Translations under genes and position numbers: made by a program
Origin: Pseudomonadales bacterium
GTDB lineage: Bacteria; Pseudomonadota; Gammaproteobacteria; Pseudomonadales; Ketobacteraceae
NCBI GenBank assembly: GCA_022361455.1
Contig: JAKSAW010000697.1
Span: forward strand, 1-50,063
DNA length: 50,063 bases
Direction: 5' to 3'
Shown here: positions 17,489 to 26,930 of the stretch, one piece after another
Layout: each line of letters starts with the position of its first letter
How positions within the stretch are numbered: the first letter of the stretch is position 1
Notes under the pieces: model-generated
What the model was told of the DNA's origin: nothing
Databases searched by the model: none
The model's input: the letters and a program-made list of their open reading frames with translations, nothing else

Positions 17489-18604
17489 TTACTGAATCTT
17501 CTTCAAATCTAGTAACAGTGATTTAAAGGAGGATTGAATAAGCTGCTTGGTTTCTTCGGTATCCATCATTCGATTCAAGAAGCTTTCGATGGACTGAGTG
17601 AGGGCATCCTCTTGTTTCTCGTCAAGGTCTATAGCCATCAGCACGCTTTCCATATGGTCCTTAAATTCTTGGGAGATATGGCGAATTGCTGATTCATGGT
17701 CGCCATAGTGAGTTTGAATGCTGGTCATACTATCCACGACTTTGCTCATTACATCTGTGAGTAATTGATCCCGCTGGTCGGCTAGGGAGAGCTCCACTTT
17801 TAAAGAGGAAATTTTCGCTTCTGCTGCATTCAGTAGTATGGCTAAGTTGTCTTTTAAGCGCCCATATTTTTCAGGATCAGATGGCAGTTTTGTGGCAAAG
17901 AACGCGACGTTTGGGGTGTTCAGTATTAGCCTGCGACCATTCTCGATAATTTGCCCTCTCGAGGTAGCTGCCGATAGCAGTTTGGCTATGTCAGAGCCTG
18001 TTTCACAGCCATAATTTAAAGCACCATTGTGGGTTCTAAGTTGAACCGCTAGTAATATATCGAAGCTCTCACCAGCGGACACTAGCGCTTTGCCCATATC
18101 ATCATAATCTTTGGTGGTAATCACCTCTTCAATAAACCGCAAGATGGTTCCCAACTCACTGTTTGCTTCCATCATATTGAAAGCCATACTGCGAGCAGAA
18201 TCCGCTTGGTCCATTAGATTAATGGTTTGCGATACCTGCTGAATATTGGATTTGATTTTGTGATAAATTTCGATGGGGTTGAAAGGTTTAGATAGATAAT
18301 CATCACAGCCGGCATCAAATGCTGCAATTTGATTATTAAGAGATTCGGAGTTGTCAAGGTAGAGCACGAAGGCTTCGGGATTGCGTCGCTTAAGACTCTT
18401 GCCGGCTTCATCCAAATCTAGCTTGCAGTCTCCAGGATTTAAAATGGCTGCGTCTGGCGAGATACTAGCGATAGTGTCTGCAGATAAATCTTCTGGGAAC
18501 ATGACTTCTACATCGAACTCTTCTTCCAGCATGCCCACCAATAGCTCAATGCTATTGTCGTCCTTTTCGATAATCAAAACTTTGCTATTAGGATCTTTAC
18601 TCAT
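17489..18604 (-). CDS. Response-regulator-like protein with degenerate receiver domain
   Basis: A 371-residue protein. Residues 6-125 have the receiver fold: the acidic pocket EKDD (13-16), a hydrophobic strand, and the conserved Lys106 in YLSKPFN. The phosphoacceptor position is Asn56 (AAILNPGD, where DxxxxD/LLD is expected), so normal Asp phosphorylation is unlikely. The remaining 245 residues are mostly helical with a GAF-like region (SFDILLAVQLR, then NGRRLILNTPNVAFFATKLP) and a long C-terminal helical segment. This C-terminal architecture occurs in gammaproteobacterial regulators of unknown output. It has no DNA-binding or GGDEF domain. It stands apart from the upstream kinases by a terminator. 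Confidence 0.8.
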   Translation of the reverse strand: MSKDPNSKVLIIEKDDNSIELLVGMLEEEFDVEVMFPEDLSADTIASISPDAAILNPGDCKLDLDEAGKSLKRRNPEAFVLYLDNSESLNNQIAAFDAGCDDYLSKPFNPIEIYHKIKSNIQQVSQTINLMDQADSARSMAFNMMEANSELGTILRFIEEVITTKDYDDMGKALVSAGESFDILLAVQLRTHNGALNYGCETGSDIAKLLSAATSRGQIIENGRRLILNTPNVAFFATKLPSDPEKYGRLKDNLAILLNAAEAKISSLKVELSLADQRDQLLTDVMSKVVDSMTSIQTHYGDHESAIRHISQEFKDHMESVLMAIDLDEKQEDALTQSIESFLNRMMDTEETKQLIQSSFKSLLLDLKKIQ

Positions 18605-18926
18605 AGTTACTCGAATAAATTACTGCCACTTATTAGAAGTATAGATATCGATTGATTTAAGTAGGGAATTTTTTGCTGATAGCGAAGGATGAGTCTAAGA
18701 GATACGAGAAAGAAAAGGCCCAACAAGTTGGGCCGAACATTAAAGAGTCAACTTAAAACAAGAAGAAACAAAAGGTAAGCTCATCATTTACTTTAGATGG
18801 TAGATGTAAATTGCTGAGTTACAAGAAAAAAGCTGATGTTTCTCTTGTTATTGCGAAATACATTAAAAGCTAAGCTTTGTTATTACTTTTAGCGATTGAA
18901 TAGATGTTGTGGAATGGTCAATGAGG
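18605..18926 (-). other. 322-bp gap between the pseudo-receiver gene and the hybrid kinase gene
   Basis: No ORF with a recognisable product. It holds the minus-strand terminator at 18710-18734 and the presumed promoter region of the pseudo-receiver gene (18605-18700), where a TATACT-like -10 is visible on the minus strand but no good -35. The stretch from 18740 to 18926 is A-rich and shows nothing else I can support. Confidence 0.5.
18710..18734 (-). terminator. Minus-strand intrinsic terminator after the hybrid kinase gene
   Basis: GGCCCAAC (18717-18724) and GTTGGGCC (18727-18734) form a perfect 8-bp stem with a 2-base loop. Read on the minus strand it is followed by TTTTCTTTC. It lies about 190 nt after the stop of the kinase gene. 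Confidence 0.72.
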
Positions 18927-21758
18927 CTATTGCTCTGCAACATTACCCAATGTGGATAGGGTGATATGAAAAGATTTGGCGAGGGAACTCTCCAAAGCGT
19001 CGCGGGTGAAAGGTTTAGAGAGGATCGATGTGAAATACTTGTCTGGCCCCTGGTCATCACTGCCGTAGGCAACATGCCCGGTTAAAGCGATGATGGGGGT
19101 GTTCTGGTGAAGTGATTGTTTACGGATTAATTGGCAGGCATCAATGCCATTCATCACCGGCATTTCGATGTCGAGTAAAATGACGTCGAAAGGATTTTTG
19201 GAGGCAAGTTGCACTGCTTCCGCACCATTGTGAGTAAGATGGCAGACAAGTCCAAGGGATTCAAGAGTCTTTTGAATAATCTTTTGGTTAACTGGGTTGT
19301 CTTCTGCAACTAGGGCTCTTTTCCCAGTTAATGAAATGCTGTTTTTGGGAAGCGGGTAGTGTTGCTGTGACGTGGCTTGTTCATTGTGGAAAGCTTGGCT
19401 AAAGCTCAAATAGAAAGTGGTGCCCATGTCATGGCTGGTGGCGAAACTGATCATGCCATGGTGGGCATCGATGGTTTTCTTCACAATGGCCATCCCTAAG
19501 CCGGTACCATTTGACTTGCCGTGTGTTACGAAAGGTTCAAACAATATCGCATGAATCGCTTCAGGTATGCCGGGGCCATTGTCCGCCATATGAATGGCAA
19601 ACTGATTATTTTCCTCGGTAAATGTAAGCGTGCATCTAGGGTTGGGAATGCGAGCATTAATTAGCGCATCTCGCGCATTGGTGGCGATATTAATAAGCGA
19701 GCGGCGAATTCTTTCAATATCGAGCGTAATTGCTTTGTCTGTAGAGCAGTGGCTTTCAAATTCGATTCCATGTGGCTGGAATAGTTGCCCCAGTAATTTA
19801 GAAATATCTTCTAAGAATGCTTTAGGGCTAACGGTGCTCAGTGCTAGTTGAATATCATTGCGGCTATATTCTAATACCTCATGAGCCATGACAGACATGC
19901 GGCTCGCTTCCCCAATAATCGTATCTAAGTATTCGTTGCGCTCACTTTCTACATCACTATGGGTTGCTAGTTCAGCACAGCCTTTAATTGCGCCAATAGG
20001 GTTCTTTAGATCATGAACAATTGCGGCAGCCATCGCACCTATACTTGCCAATCTCGAGTTTTGTTCTGAGGCAATATTCTCAAGCGATAGAGCCAACGAT
20101 TGTGCCAAGTTTTCTAGAAGGTCGAAATCTAACGTCTCCTTGTCACCAACATAACTAGACAGTGTCAAAACGCCCCAGCGCTTTTTTTCTGACTGAATCG
20201 GCATCAATATTTCTTGGCCATTTAGTCCTGTCTTTTTAAGAGCTCTAAGCGCTTCTGCTCGAGTTGGGGAAGTTTCATTTGCTTTTACGTTTTCGACAAA
20301 AACACCGTGTTCGCATAAATGATAGCTTGTGAAGGCATCGCTACTTTGTTGCGCGCAATAAAAGTGAGCATCGTTAAGTTTTAGAGGTTTAAGAATTTCA
20401 TGTAAGTGTTTTACGGTGATAACGGCAGATCTAATATTGTCATCGCTTAGTGACAATGCCTTGGTAGTTCTGAGTAGGATTGCCATTTTTTCCTTTTCAT
20501 GGGTGCGTTCTGCAACACGGCGATCCAGATCTGAATTTAATCTTGCTTGTGTTTCTAAAAGCCGCCTTTGCATTTGATCTTTAAGCGTTCGGTCCTTATT
20601 CATTTGAAAGGACAAAGCAAATGCATAAAGCATTGTCATGCTTAGTACTCCTCCATAGGCGGCACCTTCGAATAATGGTGAGTGGGGAAGAAACCCTGCT
20701 TTTTCTAGAATGGTAATAAAGATACCGACTGCAGAAAACACGCCTGCGAGAAACACATATTTTGCTGCTGGAAATCCATCTATTAAGCGCACAACGTGAG
20801 CCACGCCATTAACTAGCAGTGAAACTCCCGCGAGCAAGAGTACTAACTTAATCATGACATGATAGGGAAACAACAACGACCCTGCAGCTAGCACTAACGC
20901 GGCCACGCCTACGGCATAGAGTGCTTTTGAAAGTAATGGGCGAGCTCGAGCAACGCCGAGTATTTCATTTGAAAATAAACAAGGAAATGCTGCGCCACCA
21001 CAAATGGAGATTAGTAGAATAGTGTCCGATAAGCCATGAACGCTGGGCCATAGGAAGGCTGTGGGGAATCCTTTCAAGCATAGGAAGGCACCCAACATAC
21101 TGAGATTAAACAATGAATAGTAAAGATAGCTTCTATCTCGAACTGAGAAAAAGATTAGCAAGTGATATAAACATATGGCGAACAAAACACCGAAGAATAT
21201 ACCGAAGTAGCTAGAAACCTTGTGAGTTTTTTCCAGATAAGCCTGCTGGTTCCATAAGGTGATTGGGATTTGCATTGTTGAACTGGTTTTCACTTGAAAC
21301 CATACTCGAGCCTTTTCGAGAGGTTTTAGTTCTAAGGGCACTAGCAAAGCAGAATGGGAAATGACTCGTGACGAAAAAGGTAGGTCGTTGCCAATGGTTA
21401 TTTCGCGAAGTTCATCTGACTGGTTGATGTGTAAATTGATTTTATCCAGTAGGGGATAAGAATACTCCAATATTAGCGATTGCTCGGTGTCAGATTGATT
21501 CGTTAAGGTGAAGTATCCCCAGTAAGTAGAGCGGGTGAAGCCAGCATTAAGAGTGTCTTTATCGAGAGTTTGCCATTCACTTATTGGAGGCAGATCGTTG
21601 AAGGTAAGTCGGTTGGTCCTATCTTCTAGGTAATTTAAACCTTTGCCGATGCTACCCGATGAAAACTGATTTTGAATAACGATATCGAACCCATAGCACA
21701 CTCTCATGCTGACCAAGAGCAATGTGAGGAAGGTTGCTACATTCGCTAGCGTGGGCAC
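18927..21758 (-). CDS. 7TMR-DISM hybrid sensor histidine kinase with receiver domain
   Basis: About 943 residues from GTG at 21758 (a TTG two codons earlier is less well placed: GGA is 7 nt before the GTG). Order: signal peptide, periplasmic 7TMR-DISMED2-like beta domain (about 45-175, with GFTRSTYWGYFTL), seven membrane helices (about 190-400), coiled coil, GAF-like region (about 430-565), HisKA with IVHDLKNPIGA (His near 582), HATPase_c (NIATNARDAL, DNGPGIP, GTGLGMA), and a C-terminal receiver with Asp near 863 in DIEMPVMNG. DISM receptors are thought to sense carbohydrates or other small ligands. It is downstream of a NarL-type kinase/regulator pair on the same strand (210-bp gap). Confidence 0.92.
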   Translation of the reverse strand: MPTLANVATFLTLLLVSMRVCYGFDIVIQNQFSSGSIGKGLNYLEDRTNRLTFNDLPPISEWQTLDKDTLNAGFTRSTYWGYFTLTNQSDTEQSLILEYSYPLLDKINLHINQSDELREITIGNDLPFSSRVISHSALLVPLELKPLEKARVWFQVKTSSTMQIPITLWNQQAYLEKTHKVSSYFGIFFGVLFAICLYHLLIFFSVRDRSYLYYSLFNLSMLGAFLCLKGFPTAFLWPSVHGLSDTILLISICGGAAFPCLFSNEILGVARARPLLSKALYAVGVAALVLAAGSLLFPYHVMIKLVLLLAGVSLLVNGVAHVVRLIDGFPAAKYVFLAGVFSAVGIFITILEKAGFLPHSPLFEGAAYGGVLSMTMLYAFALSFQMNKDRTLKDQMQRRLLETQARLNSDLDRRVAERTHEKEKMAILLRTTKALSLSDDNIRSAVITVKHLHEILKPLKLNDAHFYCAQQSSDAFTSYHLCEHGVFVENVKANETSPTRAEALRALKKTGLNGQEILMPIQSEKKRWGVLTLSSYVGDKETLDFDLLENLAQSLALSLENIASEQNSRLASIGAMAAAIVHDLKNPIGAIKGCAELATHSDVESERNEYLDTIIGEASRMSVMAHEVLEYSRNDIQLALSTVSPKAFLEDISKLLGQLFQPHGIEFESHCSTDKAITLDIERIRRSLINIATNARDALINARIPNPRCTLTFTEENNQFAIHMADNGPGIPEAIHAILFEPFVTHGKSNGTGLGMAIVKKTIDAHHGMISFATSHDMGTTFYLSFSQAFHNEQATSQQHYPLPKNSISLTGKRALVAEDNPVNQKIIQKTLESLGLVCHLTHNGAEAVQLASKNPFDVILLDIEMPVMNGIDACQLIRKQSLHQNTPIIALTGHVAYGSDDQGPDKYFTSILSKPFTRDALESSLAKSFHITLSTLGNVAEQ

Positions 21759-21967
21759 GATCAATTCCGTTGTGTATTTTATTGTGAAGCGCTGCCGGCC
21801 AAGTTAAGTAATCCTGCTTAATTCCATTAGCGCAGACTTCCTTTATAACAAACACAGCCATATCCTGGCTAGAAAAAGTGAACATTGTGTTTAACATTTC
21901 AGATTAAGTGATTTATTGATCTATAAGGCTGGGGTTTGGCAAGTTGAAAATAAGTGGGATTGTGTGG

Positions 21968-23848
21968 CTATGACAGTAGTTCTAGAGGAGACAGTTTTAG
22001 CGTAAAGCAGGATCCTCGATCACTAGAATCGATCTCAAGGGACGCATTGATTCTAGCCGCGCGTTTTTGCATGTTGGTAATACCATAACCCTGGCGAGGC
22101 TTATCTTGGTCAAATCCTATGCCATTATCGCTGACTTCGATGGCGATAATAAGCTTACCTTGGATTTGTTCTTCGTAAGTGTGAACTTTAATAACACTTG
22201 CTTGAGCATGTTTTAGAATATTGGTAATCGCCTCCTGAAGAATTCTCAGTATTTGCAAGGTCATATCTGGTGGGAGTTCAATGTCTGTAGAGAGGTCTCT
22301 TACTTGCCAGTCGTAGTTTATATTCACTAGTTTTAGTTGCTGTTCAGTCCGGTCCCTCAGCATTGCAAGCATGGAAAGGATGTCTTTGCTGCTTGGCTCA
22401 AAAGAGTCAATCATTAATCGTAAATCTAGCAGCGACGTTCTTAATATATCGGCAATGGCTTCGGTGTTTTCAGGTTGGGACTCAACAATGGATATGCACG
22501 AGACTAAATGCCCTCCAATGCCGTCGTGCATGTCTCTCATAATACGCTCGCGCTCTTCAGCGAGCGTCTGTTCTTTTTGTAGCTGCTGTACTTCTTTAAA
22601 TTGTCGCTCAATTTTATCTTTTGCTGTGGCAATTCTTGCTTCAAGGGTTTTATTTAGTTGCTCTGCTACATTAATAGCGCTTACAAAGCGTTGTAATAGA
22701 ATGGCTCCGAATACAGTCATGGCTACCACAGCACTATAGTGAATTAAATAACCTTTTTCCCTGGGTAAGCCCATATTAACCATTAACCAATCATGACCAC
22801 CAAAAGCGACAATTAGAGTGCCGGCCATTGCAGTGAACATAATCGTCTTATCTTTTCTCAGAATGGTGGCACGTACAACAAGGTAGGTAGGGTAGGCGCC
22901 CATAATCAGGGTTAATGAATCCCAATAACGTGAAGTTAATAGCCAGAATTGATCAGGAATTATGAAAGCCAATGCAAAGGTTAAGCAGGAAGAGCCAATG
23001 CCGTAAGCGAACAGCACTTTTTCAAAGGTTTTTGGTTTTTCTCCCAATAAACGATGAAGAAAGATAATAATAAATATTACCATCCAACATAGAGTGAGTT
23101 TTGCATACCAGTCTACTAGAGCTCTTGGTATTGGCAGTTCGGTGACAAATAGCTGCAAATTATGAAAGAACCAAACCAACAAAAAAGCTGCTGCAAAACC
23201 AAAAACGGATTCATCTCGGCGAAAATACCAAATGAATGCCATGAATAGTGCAGTAAGTAGCATTGCCGCGGATACGTATTCTAAAAAGGTGATATGAAAG
23301 CGTTGCCAGCCTTGGTAGTAGCTTGCCAATTCCTCTTGGTTTCCCAAATAAGCTGTACCCAACATGCCGTAGCCTGGTTGATCAGTTATGACTTTTAAGG
23401 TCAGGGTGTCGCCCTGTTGCAAATCTCCTAGAGGAATCCAGCGTGGATGATTCCATTGGTTGTGCGATCTGTCTGGCAGATAAGGATCAGTGGCATACAC
23501 TTGATCGTTTACCCAAACAGTTAGATAGCTATTTACGTGAGGGATGTAAAGCACTGCCTCTAAAAGCTGATCTACCTTTGCTTGATACCAGACAACTCTT
23601 TGTTGTGGGTTGCCTAAAGAACGCCAATCATTAGGGAGAGATGTCTTTCCCCAGCTTTGCGTTGGTATGACAGCGCTGCCTTGATCCGTTGTATTGTGGA
23701 GTAAAGGGGAAAGTTTAAATTTGTCAGGCGGATCGAAGCTAGATTGTAATTGCCATAAACCGGTAGCTAGTAGTATCACCACACTGATAGGAATAAATAA
23801 TTGATAAATTAAGTTTCTGATTAGATTGGTGTGCGATGAGCTTTCCAT
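21968..23848 (-). CDS. Seven-helix membrane sensor histidine kinase, NarL/DesK-type (HisKA_3)
   Basis: A 626-residue kinase. It has an N-terminal membrane helix (about 10-28), a periplasmic beta-sandwich domain (about 70-180, with RVVWYQAKV and TVWVNDQVY), a group of about seven membrane helices (190-400), a coiled coil, HisKA_3 with ERERIMRDMHDGIGGHL (His441), and HATPase_c (EAITNILKHA, DNGIGFD, GYGITNM). The periplasmic part and helix bundle resemble 7TMR-DISM sensors. The partner is clearly the NarL-type regulator encoded 14 nt upstream. Confidence 0.93.
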   Translation of the reverse strand: MESSSHTNLIRNLIYQLFIPISVVILLATGLWQLQSSFDPPDKFKLSPLLHNTTDQGSAVIPTQSWGKTSLPNDWRSLGNPQQRVVWYQAKVDQLLEAVLYIPHVNSYLTVWVNDQVYATDPYLPDRSHNQWNHPRWIPLGDLQQGDTLTLKVITDQPGYGMLGTAYLGNQEELASYYQGWQRFHITFLEYVSAAMLLTALFMAFIWYFRRDESVFGFAAAFLLVWFFHNLQLFVTELPIPRALVDWYAKLTLCWMVIFIIIFLHRLLGEKPKTFEKVLFAYGIGSSCLTFALAFIIPDQFWLLTSRYWDSLTLIMGAYPTYLVVRATILRKDKTIMFTAMAGTLIVAFGGHDWLMVNMGLPREKGYLIHYSAVVAMTVFGAILLQRFVSAINVAEQLNKTLEARIATAKDKIERQFKEVQQLQKEQTLAEERERIMRDMHDGIGGHLVSCISIVESQPENTEAIADILRTSLLDLRLMIDSFEPSSKDILSMLAMLRDRTEQQLKLVNINYDWQVRDLSTDIELPPDMTLQILRILQEAITNILKHAQASVIKVHTYEEQIQGKLIIAIEVSDNGIGFDQDKPRQGYGITNMQKRAARINASLEIDSSDRGSCFTLKLSPLELLS

Positions 23849-23862
23849 AATGTTGAGCGCTA

Positions 23863-24531
23863 TTAGCGAACGATGCCAAGTCTAGTGGCTTCGAACACGG
23901 CCTCACCGCGGGAATGTACCGATAACTTGCGGTAAATCTGTTTAATATGCGACGTCACTGTGTGATATGAGATCTCTAAAATATCGCCAATTTCTTCGTA
24001 ACGAAATCCTTTCGATATTAACTTTAAAACATCCAGTTCCCTTGGGGTTAGTTGTGGTTTTTCTTCTTCGGGAATATCAGGGGGTATGGCTTCTGACTCA
24101 GCGGATGGCTGTTTAAAACGAGTGAGAATATGCCGTGCTATGTTAGGGCTGATAGGGGAGCCACCTGCCATAATCTGTAGAATCGCGTCGCAGATATAAT
24201 CATTGCTGCCATCTTTTAACAAATAGCCACTAGCACCCGCTTCGATAGCGCTAATCACATTGCGCTCATCTCCAAAAACGGTGACGACCATAATTTCGGT
24301 ATTTGGTGCTTGCTTGGCTGCGGAGCATATTAGGTCGATACCGCTACCGTCCGGTAAGCCAATATCTACCAAGAGAACATCTACAGGGCCTGTCTTGAGT
24401 AAATCTTGTCCTTCGGCCAAGTTGCAGGCCTCACCGACAACTGAGAGTTGATCATGGGCGTCGATCATGCGTCTTAGGCGTTGCCTGGTTTCGAGGTGAT
24501 CCTCAACCAAGGCAATTGTGTAGTTTTCCAT
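23863..24531 (-). CDS. NarL/FixJ-family response regulator
   Basis: A 222-residue regulator. The receiver (residues 3-120) has the acidic pair Glu10-Asp11, phospho-site Asp56 in DVLLVDIGLP, and Lys in GYLLKDGS. The C-terminal LuxR-type HTH (about 155-215) starts LTPRELDVLKLISKG and includes YHTVTSHIKQIYRKL. It is the first gene of a minus-strand operon with the HisKA_3 kinase (14-nt gap), and it is divergent from the LuxR/MalT-like gene at 24808, which is a likely target. AGAGAG lies just before the ATG. Confidence 0.95.
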   Translation of the reverse strand: MENYTIALVEDHLETRQRLRRMIDAHDQLSVVGEACNLAEGQDLLKTGPVDVLLVDIGLPDGSGIDLICSAAKQAPNTEIMVVTVFGDERNVISAIEAGASGYLLKDGSNDYICDAILQIMAGGSPISPNIARHILTRFKQPSAESEAIPPDIPEEEKPQLTPRELDVLKLISKGFRYEEIGDILEISYHTVTSHIKQIYRKLSVHSRGEAVFEATRLGIVR

Positions 24532-24807
24532 ACTGGCTCTCTTTCTTATATAGGTGGCTATTCTAGGGCGTTTTAAACTAGCTTGCCTACCCAGAACTTG
24601 GGATATTAATATCCTTCACTTAGTCCAATTGGTGTAACTAAATCTGCATACCGCCGCTAGATTGTGCACTAAAGGGCTCCATTTATGTCAGTAATTGTTT
24701 ACTATAGCGGTTCACGGACTTAACAATCGTGTGGGCGGGCACCCTAAATGACCTAGCTCTCAGCAATAATAATAAAACACGATACGGCACAACAAGGTTG
24801 TTGAATT
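24532..24807. other. Divergent control region between the NarL-type regulator and the MalT-like regulator
   Basis: 276 bp without a coding frame that I trust, flanked by divergent starts (24531 minus, 24808 plus). Both promoters must lie here. I see no strong consensus sigma-70 pair and no long palindrome, so the promoters may depend on activators such as the neighbouring regulators. Confidence 0.4.
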
Positions 24808-26817
24808 ATGGACCTATCATCGAAAGATTTATCTGCTCCAAAACAGCAAAGCTCCACTCCTAGTGTTAGCCCTAGTGAGCAGGATTACCTATGCTTTGAT
24901 CAAGAACACTATTCGAAACTAACCCCTCTCGAGAAGCAGATACTATGTGCAGCGAGTTTTGTAGACAGCTTTTGTGCTGAGTATGTTGTTGCGATCACCT
25001 CGAATCCAAAGGCACCAGAAACGCTTAAATCGCTGCTACTCAAAGGCTTGCTAAATAAAGATCAAACTCAATTTGCGCTTCCTCAAGAATATAAGCCCTA
25101 TATTGACAACGAATTTCAATATCTCGATTGGGATACTCGCACTGAATTATTAAAGCGTGTAGTCAATTTCACTGCATCACAAGGCAGCTATGGGTTGGCG
25201 TTATCCTTTTGCCTGGAGTATGAGTTTTTAGACTTGGCGTCTGAAATATTATTGAGCTGGTCTGAGACCTTGATTAACGCTGGAAGATTCGAGGAATTGC
25301 GTGGATGGTTTGAGCGTATCCCGGCCAATATTATTGATCGAGATCCATTGTTGATGGTCTACCGTGCATGGTGTTTTCCTGAATATCAAAAAGTGAATGG
25401 TGCGGAATCTTATTTGGAGCAGGTTAGCCGGCAACTGGCTGATCATGGAGACTCTATTCCTAGAGACAAGTGGTTGAAAGCTAGTGTTCAGTTGTTAGCG
25501 CTAAAAGGTTACATTTCGCGGATATCGGGTAAATACCAGGACGCAGTGCATTTTGCGGAGCAGGCAGTATCCCTAGCAAGAGAAGGGTATCCAGCGATTT
25601 TGAGCCGCTTGTATACCACCATTGGTCAGGACTTGTATTTAAAAGGTGATGTAATCGCAGCGGAGGCTTCATTAGTCCAGGCCATGGCATTGGCTCGACA
25701 GTATAAGAAGCATCATGACATGCTAATTTCCTTGGGTTACGCGGTAGCATCGATGTTGCTTTCAGGGCGCCTTCGCAAAGCCGTTAGTCTTTTTCAGGAT
25801 GCGATGAGTTGGTTTCGTGAAAGTGACTTTATGGATTGCCCAGAGGCGATGGTTTTAAATGATGTATTGATCGATTTGCATCGAGAAACGTTTAACTTTG
25901 TGGAAGCGAATGAGCTTTCGGAAAAAATGCTACTTTGTTGCCAACAAACATCCACGGCATTGCATCATCTCACCACCTATATGCGACGCTACCGCATGGC
26001 CATGAATATTGGGCAGGTCAATGAAGCTTACACAGCGCTAACGCAAACGGAAGGCTGTCGAGAAGTATTGGGGGTTTCCTGGGCGTTTGGTTGGTTGCCG
26101 GTGCCAGCCATGCGAGCAGAGTTTGAGTTGCGCCATGGATCTTTACCAACAGCCTCTGAATATTTCTTTTCTGTAGAAGAACGTATTAGAGACAGTAAGG
26201 ATTTTTCCACCGAAGCGGAGCGCTTTGTATATGCTGAATGGTTGCGAAAAGTGGGTCGTATTGCAGAGAGTCGCAGCCAATTAAGTAATATTAAGCAGCA
26301 AGCACTCAGTGAAAATAGAATTCTTCATGCCATTAAAGCGGATGTTCAGCTAGCGGTTACTATTTTCGAAGATGATCCCGCACTTGCGGTATTACATATG
26401 AGAGATGCGCTACAACTGGTACCGGATGGTGAGCAGATAATTGGGCCATTTCTTTGGTTCGAAACAGAAGTTTTACCATTATTAAAGAAAGTCAGAGCAA
26501 AGCTCTATCAAGATCCTCAAAGTCTTGGTTTATTGAATATCATTGAGCAGCATATTGATGAGTATTGGCCTCATGACCATATGCCTACGGTTTTAGATCA
26601 ATTGTCTGAGCGACAGACAACTATCCTAAGGCTATTGCTGGAAGGCGATCAGGACAAGGTTATCGCCCGCAAGCTGGACATTTCCCCAGGCACGGTTAAG
26701 ACCCATTTGCGAACCATTTACCGTAAATTGAACTGCAGTAGTCGTGCACAAGCTGTATCTATTGCTATGGAAAATGGCTTGTTATTCGAAGATGAGCATC
26801 AGATCGCTAGCCAGTAA
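24808..26817 (+). CDS. MalT/LAL-like LuxR regulator lacking the N-terminal ATPase
   Basis: A 669-residue protein. It has a typical LuxR HTH at the C-terminus (about 600-660: LSERQTTILRLLLEGDQDKVIARKL, TVKTHLRTIYRKL). The middle (about 120-590) is a TPR-like array of helical repeats. Its N-terminus (LTPLEKQILCAASFVDSFCAEYV) corresponds to the winged-helix part that follows the ATPase in MalT. There is no Walker A or B motif, and no upstream in-frame coding space for it (276 bp). MalT-type proteins are about 900 residues, so the ATP-driven switch is missing. It may be regulated by partner proteins instead. It is divergent from a NarL-type two-component operon. Confidence 0.85.
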   Translation: MDLSSKDLSAPKQQSSTPSVSPSEQDYLCFDQEHYSKLTPLEKQILCAASFVDSFCAEYVVAITSNPKAPETLKSLLLKGLLNKDQTQFALPQEYKPYIDNEFQYLDWDTRTELLKRVVNFTASQGSYGLALSFCLEYEFLDLASEILLSWSETLINAGRFEELRGWFERIPANIIDRDPLLMVYRAWCFPEYQKVNGAESYLEQVSRQLADHGDSIPRDKWLKASVQLLALKGYISRISGKYQDAVHFAEQAVSLAREGYPAILSRLYTTIGQDLYLKGDVIAAEASLVQAMALARQYKKHHDMLISLGYAVASMLLSGRLRKAVSLFQDAMSWFRESDFMDCPEAMVLNDVLIDLHRETFNFVEANELSEKMLLCCQQTSTALHHLTTYMRRYRMAMNIGQVNEAYTALTQTEGCREVLGVSWAFGWLPVPAMRAEFELRHGSLPTASEYFFSVEERIRDSKDFSTEAERFVYAEWLRKVGRIAESRSQLSNIKQQALSENRILHAIKADVQLAVTIFEDDPALAVLHMRDALQLVPDGEQIIGPFLWFETEVLPLLKKVRAKLYQDPQSLGLLNIIEQHIDEYWPHDHMPTVLDQLSERQTTILRLLLEGDQDKVIARKLDISPGTVKTHLRTIYRKLNCSSRAQAVSIAMENGLLFEDEHQIASQ

Positions 26818-26862
26818 CGTTTTTTCGGTAGCTAAAGACTTCGACTAAGGCTGATCTTGCTT

Positions 26863-26891
26863 GGAATCTACCTTTGGGTGAGGTAGGTTCC
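26863..26891. other. Hairpin between the MalT-like gene and the next gene
   Basis: GGAATCTACCT and AGGTAGGTTCC form an 11-position stem with one mismatch around a 7-base loop. No T-run follows, so it is not a good intrinsic terminator. It lies 40 bp before the start at 26931 and could be a leader structure. Confidence 0.4.
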
Positions 26892-26930
26892 GTATAACAT
26901 GCAATGTAACTTCTCTAGGAGTTAGCTGTT

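Noticed and set aside
21652..21897. 81-codon minus-strand ORF upstream of the hybrid kinase
   Set aside because: It overlaps the signal peptide region of the kinase in another frame and has no recognisable features.
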